33,748 bases of DNA from an uncultured Bacteroidales bacterium (GTDB taxonomy: Bacteria > Bacteroidota > Bacteroidia > Bacteroidales > UBA932), in the NCBI GenBank assembly GCA_910585445.1, contig CAJUEK010000022.1, forward strand, positions 1 through 33,748, in the 5' to 3' direction. Each line of letters begins with the position of its first letter. The stretch's first letter is position 1. The notes beneath the pieces were generated by a model. That model ran no database searches, was not told the origin of the DNA, and worked only from the letters and a program-made list of their open reading frames with translations. The position numbers and the translations under genes are program-made. Shown piece by piece: positions 1 through 6,755 of the stretch.

Positions 1-35
1 GGGCTCATGTTTAACTCTGTTTTACAGTAGTTCAA

Positions 36-530
36 CTACTGATTGGAATTATTAACTAAACTTTTTAATGTTTCTTTTGCTCTTTCTGGAACAAGACTTA
101 ATTCTCGCGACCAATTATCTCTCATGTTGATTACCTTCCCATTAGAATCCGACAAATACATAATACCTAATGACGCGTACTTGCCATTATTAATCTTAAG
201 AATAAGAACACCGCATTTATATGATTTCCCATTCATAGAAACGGTCTCCTGGTACGAGTCATAAAAAGTCAGGCTTGACCAGTTCACACGATGCCTGTCT
301 CCGGAACTTTTGATGGATTTCCATACGTTGTATGGAATATCGTCGCTAACTTCGCTCATCCATAATCGACCGAATGACAATGGTATTTGATTGTAATTAA
401 ATTCTTTTATGGAATTTAATATAGCTCGCTCTGTTATCGTTTCAGAGGCATATCCACGGCAACCCAACAGCAGTAATACATCTGAAATAATTATTCTAAG
501 TCTTGTATATAACAAGTGACTATCTTTCAT
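36..530 (-). CDS. hypothetical protein at the end of the FHA operon
   Basis: I do not recognise this protein of about 164 residues. The first ATG of the open frame is at 530; an in-frame TTG at 578 would add 16 residues. A hydrophobic run near residues 12-24, ending LLLLGC, could be a signal or lipoprotein sequence, but the charged stretch before it makes this uncertain. The rest is a mixed alpha/beta-like sequence with no motif I can name. It is the last visible gene of the leftward operon that begins at 4218 and is separated from the preceding zinc-ribbon peptide by about 56 bases. The stop codon is inside the window, so the gene is complete. It is AT-rich like the rest of the island. Confidence 0.6.
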   Translation of the reverse strand: MKDSHLLYTRLRIIISDVLLLLGCRGYASETITERAILNSIKEFNYNQIPLSFGRLWMSEVSDDIPYNVWKSIKSSGDRHRVNWSSLTFYDSYQETVSMNGKSYKCGVLILKINNGKYASLGIMYLSDSNGKVINMRDNWSRELSLVPERAKETLKSLVNNSNQ

Positions 531-586
531 TTGTTTATTGTTGTTGAAATTAATTTTACTCTGATATTCTATAATCAAAGTCTAAG

Positions 587-763
587 TTAGGAAATGTTGT
601 AGTTATCATGGTTGGGTATGTTGAGCCAACGAAATATCTGATCTTGATGTTTCGTTATTATTACTTTTACTCTCAAAAGTGTTATTTGTGTTTTGCAATA
701 CGGGCACTCTTTACCTTGATAATAATGACCTTTTGAACAATGCTTGAAAGTATATTCGTCCAT
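587..763 (-). CDS. 58-residue zinc-ribbon peptide, paralogue of the N-terminus of the FHA protein
   Basis: This short frame starts 1 base after the stop of the A1S_2505-like gene, so it is probably translationally coupled. Its first 23 residues contain Cys-x3-His-x6-Cys-x2-Cys within HCSKGHYYQGKECPYCK. That is the spacing and nearly the sequence of residues 7-23 of the zinc-ribbon/FHA protein at 3574-4218. After the last Cys the reading frame continues about 34 residues with no recognisable domain. A +1 shift at the AAAACACAA stretch would instead give a polar Asn/Ser/Thr-rich tail ending near 607, much like the linker of the full protein. It may be a genuine small zinc-binding peptide, or the stump of a second zinc-ribbon/FHA gene whose FHA domain was lost. 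The similarity is directly visible; the function is unknown. Confidence 0.55.
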   Translation of the reverse strand: MDEYTFKHCSKGHYYQGKECPYCKTQITLLRVKVIITKHQDQIFRWLNIPNHDNYNIS

Positions 764-764
764 A

Positions 765-1169
765 TCATATCTGTGTGTTGTAGTAATTATAAAAACTCAC
801 CGGTAAAAATACGTTATTCATGCGTCTGTCAACGGCAAAACGGAATAATGGAGCAATGTCGCACGGCCTGAATCCCGCTATTCCGCAGCCGATTTCTGTA
901 ACCAGAAATATAAGGTGTGGATTATTCCATGCAAATATCAGGAATTCGTCCACATACGGTCTTATAGCTGTGATTCCGCCGTGCATAGTCGGAATGGCAT
1001 AAGTTTGTCCGTAGAAGCCGCTGCCTTCTCCCCAGACAGCGCCGAATTTCTGGAAGGCCAACCTTGCGGCACCGTTGCAGTGCCGCCCCTCCAGGTTGCT
1101 TCCAAAGACAAAAACTTCATTATGTGCCAATTCCGTTATCCAAGCGGATGATATGCGCATTGCATTCAT
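765..1169 (-). CDS. A1S_2505-like protein (phage/island accessory family)
   Basis: A 134-residue protein. The sequence shows VFVFGSNLEGRHCNGAARLA near residues 19-38, then GQTYAIPTM and, toward the C-terminus, EIGCGIAGFRPCDIAPLF. These blocks match what I remember of the A1S_2505 family of small phage and island proteins, whose FGSNxxGxHxxGAA motif suggests a macro-domain-like nucleotide or ADP-ribose pocket. That activity is inference from motif shape only. ATGs exist at 1169 and 1160; the first is used. It lies 81 bases after the TPR gene and its stop is 1 base before the next start. Known relatives are often single genes in prophages and mobile elements, which fits the accessory character of this island. 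Confidence 0.7.
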   Translation of the reverse strand: MNAMRISSAWITELAHNEVFVFGSNLEGRHCNGAARLAFQKFGAVWGEGSGFYGQTYAIPTMHGGITAIRPYVDEFLIFAWNNPHLIFLVTEIGCGIAGFRPCDIAPLFRFAVDRRMNNVFLPVSFYNYYNTQI

Positions 1170-1250
1170 AATTTGAAAATATGGTTCTTATCACTCTTGC
1201 CTCTGTATAGTCAAGCAAGTTTACCTCTGTTCTCTACTTAGCCGTTTATT

Positions 1251-1985
1251 CTAATAAGTGAGTCCCATGTTATTGATGATGTGTATTGCGCCTGGATGCC
1301 CGAGCTTTGCCGCTTGCTGGTATTCACTTATCATCTTGCTTTCCTGATTCAAGTTTGCATAACAATCTCCTATTGCGGCATGGCATAATGCTTCACACAT
1401 TTTCCAAGCCTCACAATTAGGAATCACTATCTGGATTTCAGTAAAATAGTCAAGACATTCAGCCCATTTACATTCTTCTGCATAACAAAAATAAATCTGT
1501 TCCAGGGCAGATAATACGGGTATTTTATATCCGGAAGCAATATTTAATTGTATGTTGAGATTATTATATCGCTTTGCCAATCCTATTTGACCAACATTTT
1601 TATAATACTCAGCCAATACTTCATAAATATTCGTCATTATATTCCGATAACTCACATCATCTGCTGTCCCATAGCACTCATAGTATTTTTGTGAAATGGT
1701 ATTCGCGTTAATGAGATTTAGTGCTTTTGTGTAATATTTAGCCGCATTACTATTATCATTGAGATAAATATATACCTGCCCTAACATATACAGCGGTACA
1801 AAATTATCAGGTGCTATACTCACTGCATTTTTTAGCTGGGAAACAGCTTCGTCTGGCCTTTGATTATCCATGGCTACCTCCGCCTCGGATATAAAAAATC
1901 TTAAATGAGTGTTATCTGTTTGTGCGTATGAGACTATATGCAGCAAAATTGCAAACAAATAAATAGAGACTGCTCTTTTTATCAT
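1251..1985 (-). CDS. secreted TPR-repeat protein
   Basis: A protein of 244 residues. It begins with a clear signal peptide (basic MIKR, hydrophobic core, cleavage after SYAQ), so it probably acts in the periplasm. Residues about 30-110 contain tetratricopeptide-type helices (EAVSQLKNAVSIAPDN, then LYMLGQVYIYLND, NAAKYYTKALNLI). Sel1/TPR-like helices recur near the end (AIGDCYANLNQESKMISEY, AKLGHPGAI). The frame is open to a TTG at 2048, but that would place 21 charged residues before the signal peptide, so the ATG at 1985 is preferred. It follows the vWA/FHA gene by 66 bases on the same strand. A role as a protein-protein scaffold for the periplasmic part of that membrane protein is inference. 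Confidence 0.75.
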   Translation of the reverse strand: MIKRAVSIYLFAILLHIVSYAQTDNTHLRFFISEAEVAMDNQRPDEAVSQLKNAVSIAPDNFVPLYMLGQVYIYLNDNSNAAKYYTKALNLINANTISQKYYECYGTADDVSYRNIMTNIYEVLAEYYKNVGQIGLAKRYNNLNIQLNIASGYKIPVLSALEQIYFCYAEECKWAECLDYFTEIQIVIPNCEAWKMCEALCHAAIGDCYANLNQESKMISEYQQAAKLGHPGAIHIINNMGLTY

Positions 1986-2051
1986 AATTTTTATGTGTCT
2001 TATTTCAGTTTGGCTTGTTTTGTGGTTTCGAGTGTTTTTGTCTATCAAAAA

Positions 2052-3563
2052 TTACTGAATAAAAGTAATTACTACCTCTCCCAATCCGATAATATCTCCG
2101 CTTCTCAATACAGCACGTTCTGCAAATTGCCCATTTACAATTACTTTATTTGTGCTGTGCTTGTCTATAATCTCGAAGCTGCTTCCGTTGAACACAATCT
2201 CTGCATGATGCCTCGAGACTTTATTGTCGCTTAATGTCAAATCGTTATCTTGCTCCCTGCCTATAAGTGTTTTCGGTTTACATACCTCATAAGTGAATGT
2301 GTCTGTACCTACACGGTATTTCAGGCGGGGAAATATATTTTTAACCTCCATCAGACGACGTAACCGTTCATCTTCAGCTTGCATTTTCAGTCCTTCCCGT
2401 TCTTCCCGCGCTTTGTTTTCCAAACCACGTCGGTACCTCTCTGCGGCTTCTTGGTCTTGAATACGTCGCTGTTCCAAATCAGCCAACTCTCTACGGTGCT
2501 CTGCCGTATTCTTTTGGGTTTTACGGACAAGCCAAATAATACCGGCAATCAATGAAATTAATAGTATTGCAGACAATGCAGCCCACCATGGGTTTGCTGC
2601 TATCCAAGTACCGGCTGTATGTGGCGGAGGCAATAATTGTTCTTGTATCTCAACGCCGCCGACAGATAATGCAATCATGCGCGCTTCTGTACCACGTTTG
2701 GCCTTGGCTGTAAAAGAAACCTTATAATCATGTCCTTTATATCTTTTGCGAATCTGAGGATAGAGATTTATCAATGCAGTCTCCGCTGTAGTGACATCCA
2801 TATAAGAGTTGAAAGTTCCGAAAGTGCTTCTTGCAAAACCCTCCGACTCGGGAGCTACTCCTGAGCGATAATAATACTGGAATATATAAACAGGGATATG
2901 CAGTTGCTGTGCTTTTAACAAGACTTGAGCCTCTGAATCTGAGCCGGAACTCTTCATCGGATATCCGGAGGTAAAGACTATAATTGCTTTTGCATCTTTT
3001 ATTGGGGCCAAAAGTTCCAAACCCTCACGAATTGCCGTGTACATGTCGGAACGATTCGGGTATTCCGTATAATGCTCAGTACTATGTCTGTAACTCTCTA
3101 TTGAAGATACGGCGTGAGATTTGTCGTCCGTGAATCCGTTTGTAATATCAATGAGAGCTGACGGAGTGTTCTTGCGTCTATTAAAGGCTGAAACTGCGAA
3201 CTTATCCGTTGCCGGAATATCTGTACGGCTGAAAAATCCAGATAATACATTTTGTATGAAATTAAATTGTCCGTATCCGTTATGAGCCATGTCTTCCCAT
3301 AAAATGAGAGTTGTTTGAGGCAAATTATTGATGACCTCGGGCAATGTCTCAACATTGAATTCCGTATTTCTTCCGGCTTCTTTAAGATACCAAAAGTCCG
3401 ATTTATCCAGTACGTCTGGATTGTCATTATGATATATAAGCGAGACTTCAGGATAATTCCTTACGTCAAATCCATTCTCTATTTTTCCCGTTTGTTGTGC
3501 AAATAGGTCTGCTGCCAAAAATAATGACAACAAACCTATCCATATTTTTATATGACGTTTCAT
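2052..3563 (-). CDS. vWA-like / transmembrane / cytoplasmic FHA protein
   Basis: A protein of 503 residues. Start: the ATG at 3563 opens a signal peptide (MKRHIKIW, hydrophobic core, LFAQ) and lies 10 bases after the upstream stop; the frame extends further up but overlaps that gene. Residues about 40-290 look like a von Willebrand A fold (DKFAVSAFNRR, KAIIVFTSGYP, then a helix and VYIFQY). The metal-site motif is degenerate, reading ILWEDMAHN in place of DxSxS and TSG in place of TDG. A transmembrane helix follows at about 327-347, then a charged, probably coiled-coil stretch to about 405. A C-terminal FHA domain has G435-R436, S450-R451-H452 and N477-G478, the phosphothreonine-binding pattern. 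It should connect a periplasmic adhesion-like domain to cytoplasmic phosphopeptide recognition. Its partner kinase is not in the window. Confidence 0.82.
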   Translation of the reverse strand: MKRHIKIWIGLLSLFLAADLFAQQTGKIENGFDVRNYPEVSLIYHNDNPDVLDKSDFWYLKEAGRNTEFNVETLPEVINNLPQTTLILWEDMAHNGYGQFNFIQNVLSGFFSRTDIPATDKFAVSAFNRRKNTPSALIDITNGFTDDKSHAVSSIESYRHSTEHYTEYPNRSDMYTAIREGLELLAPIKDAKAIIVFTSGYPMKSSGSDSEAQVLLKAQQLHIPVYIFQYYYRSGVAPESEGFARSTFGTFNSYMDVTTAETALINLYPQIRKRYKGHDYKVSFTAKAKRGTEARMIALSVGGVEIQEQLLPPPHTAGTWIAANPWWAALSAILLISLIAGIIWLVRKTQKNTAEHRRELADLEQRRIQDQEAAERYRRGLENKAREEREGLKMQAEDERLRRLMEVKNIFPRLKYRVGTDTFTYEVCKPKTLIGREQDNDLTLSDNKVSRHHAEIVFNGSSFEIIDKHSTNKVIVNGQFAERAVLRSGDIIGLGEVVITFIQ

Positions 3564-3573
3564 CGTGAAGCAA

Positions 3574-4218
3574 TTATAGTGATGTCCGGAATTTGAAAAT
3601 CGTATTTCCCATACGGATAATGTCACCGTCTTTCAGATAGCGGGGCTCAAGTTCTATATCCTCCTCATTTACAAATGTCCCGTGTGAGGACTGGCTGTCT
3701 GTCAATGAATATTTGTTGGCACGGAAAAGCAGTACGGCGTGTTTTCCTGACATACGGCCATCATTGACGGTAATATTGCAATCAACATCGCGTCCAATGA
3801 TATTCCGTCCTTCATATAATTTATAGTCCACACCAAGCTCATCAAAAGAGTAGGTTACGAGCCAACCTACTAATTTTCGGCCATATCGAGGCTCCTTTTT
3901 GGGGCCGGACTGCATGTCCGTCTCTTGAGTTGCCGTTTCTTCATCGCCAAAGATAGTACGGCTATTATAACCGGCTGTCGGTTTTTGCTTTCCTCCAACA
4001 ACGGTTTCCTGACTATCAATTACAGTTGTTTTTGTCCCTCCCATAGTGCTGCGGTTGCCGTATGGATTAAAGGGTTCTGTTGGATTGCCGTTCCCTCCAA
4101 TAAATACCTCTGTTTTTAAAGATGCCGCATTTCCTGCTTGATTTCCAGTCTTGCAATAAGGACAGCTTATGCCTTGATAATAATGTCCATTGGGACATTG
4201 TTTGAATTCTCCATGCAT
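3574..4218 (-). CDS. zinc-ribbon / FHA domain protein, first gene of the operon
   Basis: A protein of 214 residues starting at the ATG at 4218; an upstream extension to 4290 would run into the inverted repeat and is rejected. Cys8, His12, Cys19 and Cys22 form a zinc-ribbon-like knuckle. Residues 30-115 are a polar linker rich in Thr, including TKTTVIDSQET and DEETATQETD; acidic Thr clusters like this are phosphorylated in FHA proteins of the GarA type, so self-recognition is possible (inference). The FHA domain occupies about 118-214, with G142-R143, S157-x-K159-H160, G180-T181 and N184. There is no signal peptide, so it is cytoplasmic. It overlaps nothing and is followed 10 bases later by the vWA/FHA gene. 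Upstream lies the putative invertible promoter segment. Confidence 0.85.
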   Translation of the reverse strand: MHGEFKQCPNGHYYQGISCPYCKTGNQAGNAASLKTEVFIGGNGNPTEPFNPYGNRSTMGGTKTTVIDSQETVVGGKQKPTAGYNSRTIFGDEETATQETDMQSGPKKEPRYGRKLVGWLVTYSFDELGVDYKLYEGRNIIGRDVDCNITVNDGRMSGKHAVLLFRANKYSLTDSQSSHGTFVNEEDIELEPRYLKDGDIIRMGNTIFKFRTSL

Positions 4219-4275
4219 AATATTTATTGTTAGTTTCTTAATATTTCGATAAATGCTAATATCAAAAGATATTTT

Positions 4276-4298
4276 ATCACCTCTCGGCAAGAGGTGAT
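4276..4298. repeat. left recombination half-site (inverted repeat L)
   Basis: A perfect palindrome with 9-bp arms (ATCACCTCT and AGAGGTGAT) around the 5-base spacer CGGCA. Fifteen bases of it, 4279-4293 (ACCTCTCGGCAAGAG), recur in inverted orientation at 4468-4482. Arms flanking a short spacer are the layout of a tyrosine recombinase core site. No T-run follows on either strand, so a terminator is unlikely. It lies 58 bases upstream of the FHA gene start. Confidence 0.7.
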
Positions 4299-4482
4299 GG
4301 CCGTGTATTATTTGCTTGTAAATTAGGAGGATACAATGTGGCGGAATTGGCTTTTTACAACAATGGAGGGTGAGGTATTAAACATTGTGAATCTTTCACC
4401 ACAATTGTAGCCTATAATTTTGCAATTGATTGCGATAATTTTTATACCTTTGCATTCATAACATCCTCTCTTGCCGAGAGGT
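4279..4482. other. putative invertible promoter segment, OFF orientation
   Basis: The segment is bounded by identical 15-bp inverted repeats and contains no gene. Inside, near its right end, is one promoter matching the Bacteroidota consensus, directed rightward, away from the operon starting at 4218 and into the 3' end of the convergent recombinase gene. I found no TAnnTTTG box facing left inside the segment. Inversion between the repeats would place the box at about 4309-4316 on the minus strand, roughly 90 bases before the FHA start codon. Invertible promoters next to a tyrosine recombinase gene are established in Bacteroides; this one is inferred from sequence alone. Confidence 0.65.
4419..4452 (+). 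promoter_or_regulatory. Bacteroidota-type promoter inside the invertible segment
   Basis: TTTG at 4419-4422 and TACCTTTG at 4445-4452 fit the -33/-7 consensus TTTG...TAnnTTTG, with a spacer of 22 bases, slightly longer than usual. It points right. In the present orientation it reads out through the right repeat and antisense into the recombinase gene; no rightward gene follows it. Confidence 0.55.
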
Positions 4483-4485
4483 ATC
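4463..4485. repeat. right recombination half-site (inverted repeat R)
   Basis: This contains the inverse of the 15-bp sequence at 4279-4293, located at 4468-4482. It is also locally palindromic, with CCTCTC and GAGAGG around TTGCC at 4465-4481. The spacer is the complement of the left spacer. It begins 24 bases beyond the recombinase stop codon at 4509. Confidence 0.7.
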
Positions 4486-4508
4486 TCAAATTCCTAACGG
4501 TAAAATCC

Positions 4509-5738
4509 TTATAAATCTTTTAGAATCAGGTTGTTGGCGCGGTCAATTATTGACGTGTTGAGCGAGGCGAGATAAATCTTTGTTGTCGTCTCGGAATCGT
4601 GTCCCATTCCTTCTGAAATAACTGAAATAGGGATGTTTTTTGATTTTGCAGCACTGGCCCACGAATGACGGGCAACATACATGGTGAGCGGAACATCGAT
4701 TTTTGCAAGTTTCGCTATTGTTTTCAATGTCTTGTTGATTTGTTGTAATGCGCTCCGATACTGATTACGGCTATTGTCGAAAGGTTCTCGAAGTATCGGC
4801 AGCAGATATGGACTTTCACTTGATATTGAACGATATGTCTTATTCCTTTCATATTTCTCAACTATCTCCTGCATACATGGTTCCCATTTAATGGAAAGTT
4901 GTTGTCCGGTCTTTCGGCGTCTATAGAACAGAACTTTATTTTTAAGATCTGTTTTGCGTAAATATGCCATATCAATGAAAGACATTCCACGGGTATAGAA
5001 AGAGAACAAAAACATGTCACGGGCGAAATCCAAGACAGGCTGAAACGACAAATCAAGTAGCTTGATTCGTTTGATTGACGCAATGGATATAGCCCGTTTA
5101 ACTGTTTTGTCAACACCTGTATATACATGCTTGAACGGATTTTGCTGTTCTGTCAATTCATGCTCGACAGCCCGGTTGTAAACGGCCCGCAGAATCCTCA
5201 TGTAAAAGGATATGGTATTTTTTGTCACGCCACGACCTGTCAGATATGCTTCATACTGCATCATTAAATCGGAATTGACTTCACACAGCAATAAATCTTC
5301 ATTATTATGGAACTTGGTAAAGCTGTTTAGCGTTGTTATGTAGTTCTCCGCGGTGTGATATTTATTCAGAAGTTTCAGTTTGGAAATCACGCTCTGCATA
5401 AAGCTAAAGAAAGACTGCTCCTGCGATTGCGAGTGAAATGCGTTGATGATATCGTTTGCCGTATATTGTAGATGTTGCTTGTCGAATCTCTCAATTATAC
5501 CATTTAGCCTTTTCAAATCCCTGCTTATCCCTTCTGGAATTGATGACAGGAAACTGATGCGCTCACTTTTGATATTTGCCGTTGCGATTGTTCCGCTTGC
5601 AGCATTCCATTCACTTGCAAACACTTTGTATTCCGTCTTTAACTGTCGGACTTTTCTGTTATGGATAATCTGATAGTAGATTGTTCCCGCTCTGCCTTCT
5701 ATCGTTGAAGGTCTTAGCTTTACCTTTAATGTGGCCAT
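4509..5738 (-). CDS. tyrosine recombinase / integrase
   Basis: A protein of 409 residues, the usual length for Bacteroidota phage-integrase-family recombinases. Residues 1-90 form the arm-type DNA-binding domain, about 105-200 the SAM-like core-binding domain, and 215-405 the catalytic domain. Visible catalytic residues are R250 (TRGMSFIDMAYL), K276 (RRRKTGQ), R357 (YVARHSWAS, where the first His of the HxxR box is Tyr354), H380 (GMGHDSETTTKIYL) and the nucleophile Tyr389. All key catalytic positions except that first His are present, so it should be active. Its stop codon faces the putative invertible promoter segment, and no tRNA lies next to it. It could be a dedicated inverting enzyme for that segment, or the integrase that brought in the island; the tight linkage to the inverted repeats favours the first. 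Confidence 0.9.
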   Translation of the reverse strand: MATLKVKLRPSTIEGRAGTIYYQIIHNRKVRQLKTEYKVFASEWNAASGTIATANIKSERISFLSSIPEGISRDLKRLNGIIERFDKQHLQYTANDIINAFHSQSQEQSFFSFMQSVISKLKLLNKYHTAENYITTLNSFTKFHNNEDLLLCEVNSDLMMQYEAYLTGRGVTKNTISFYMRILRAVYNRAVEHELTEQQNPFKHVYTGVDKTVKRAISIASIKRIKLLDLSFQPVLDFARDMFLFSFYTRGMSFIDMAYLRKTDLKNKVLFYRRRKTGQQLSIKWEPCMQEIVEKYERNKTYRSISSESPYLLPILREPFDNSRNQYRSALQQINKTLKTIAKLAKIDVPLTMYVARHSWASAAKSKNIPISVISEGMGHDSETTTKIYLASLNTSIIDRANNLILKDL

Positions 5739-6085
5739 ATGAATTTCTCATTTTTGATTGTCCCTTAATTTATATTCTGTAATTTGATTTTGAGTGTTTG
5801 CTGAGTTTTTTATACTGATTTTATGATAAGCAAACTCACCGTCAGCATTTTTTGTGAAACGTAAAGTCCTGTTGTCGTTTTGCAAGACTTAGTTCAATAC
5901 ATATAAAGGGGATGGTATGAGCATGAGGTGGACTGAAAATCACATTTAAGCCGTTCTTTTTTTTGCGGTAGGAAATGAACCATGATTTCACTTCAACTCC
6001 AAAAGCACCGGCTTACCGTAGCCCAACCATGGCTATAAAGCAGAAGCAAGCGCATTTAAAATCGCCCCTTCCTGGCATCGGACCG

Positions 6086-6170
6086 AAAAACGGTTTAAAA
6101 AAGCCTCCGGATTTTTACGGAATGCTCCACAAAAGCAATTCGGTTTAAGAATCGCACGAAATTTACACGG
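6086..6170. repeat. dispersed foldback repeat, copy A
   Basis: It begins AAAACGGTTTAAAAAA and shares CGGATTTTTACGGAATGCT and AAAGCAATTCGGTTTAAGAATCGC with copy C at 33319 and, less exactly, with copy B at 17078. Inner halves CGGATTTTTACGGAATGCT and AGCAATTCGGTTTAAGAATCG are imperfect inverses, so a transcript could fold into a long hairpin. The 690 bases between the recombinase start and rnpB hold nothing else I can name; frames of 60-70 codons here are not convincing. Confidence 0.65.
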
Positions 6171-6374
6171 AATCCTGAAAAGTAGGCGGACTGCAAAATG
6201 AAAGACAGGCTTATGCCAGTCGCCCCGCAAACCGGAAATATCCACCAATACTATGGCTTGGCTTGATATTCAATGTTTTATTCAATATGCTATCCAATAT
6301 GTTGAACTTTCATAAGGCCATCCACTCCAGCCAAACCAGAGCTCTCTACAGACCAGGAGAAAAGGTCTGTCCCC

Positions 6375-6424
6375 AAAAACAAAAAGAGGATGCCCCAAGG
6401 CCGCAAAGCCTGAAGGTCATCCTC
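6375..6424 (-). terminator. terminator of rnpB
   Basis: On the minus strand GAGGATG (6424-6418) and CATCCTC (6392-6386) close a long hairpin whose middle also partly pairs. It is followed by TTTTTGTTTTTGG. It begins a few bases after the RNase P RNA 3' end. Confidence 0.7.
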
Positions 6425-6429
6425 CTGAT

Positions 6430-6755
6430 GAGTAGGCGGAACCGTAAGCCGGTTTCTGTTTTATCCTGTCATTTATCTGCGCAACCTACCCCCTGGCAGG
6501 GACGGGCAGCCCCCGAAGCCCCGAAAGGCAAATGCCAGTATATTTGGTCTTGCAGGCCCTGGTGCCGTACCCAGCAGATGTCGCCACCGGCCGTCGTGAG
6601 CTCTTGCCTCACGTTTTCACCCTTACCCTCGCGGGCGGTAATTTTCTGTTACGGCATCCGTAAGATTACTCCCACCTGTGCTTTCCACAGCAGGGTGCCC
6701 TTTCCTGTCCGGACTTTCCTCACCCATACGGGCGCGACAGGTCATTCCGCCTTCA
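6430..6755 (-). ncRNA. rnpB: RNase P RNA, bacterial class A
   Basis: This is the catalytic RNA that trims the 5' leader of pre-tRNAs. The minus strand contains the conserved GAGGAAAGTCCGGAC near the 5' end (about 6728-6714), the ACAGAA region, and near the 3' end the conserved ACCGGCTTACGG. The P1 stem is perfect: AGGCGGAA (6752-6745) pairs with TTCCGCCT (6441-6434), which fixes the ends to within a few bases. The length of about 326 bases is normal. The 5' end directly abuts or slightly overlaps the stop codon of the Old Yellow Enzyme gene at 6756-6758. It may therefore be processed from that transcript or have its promoter inside that gene. Long frames over this stretch on the plus strand are not genes. 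Confidence 0.95.

Noticed and set aside
3098..3427. 109-codon frame on the minus strand inside the vWA/FHA gene
   Set aside because: It is an out-of-frame shadow of the real coding sequence, without family features.
4276..4298. Inverted repeat L as a transcription terminator
   Set aside because: No T-run follows on either strand, and the same 15 bases recur inverted at 4468, which favours a recombination site.
6033..6248. Open frame of 71 codons on the minus strand
   Set aside because: It crosses foldback repeat copy A, has low-complexity composition, and shows no promoter or start signal.
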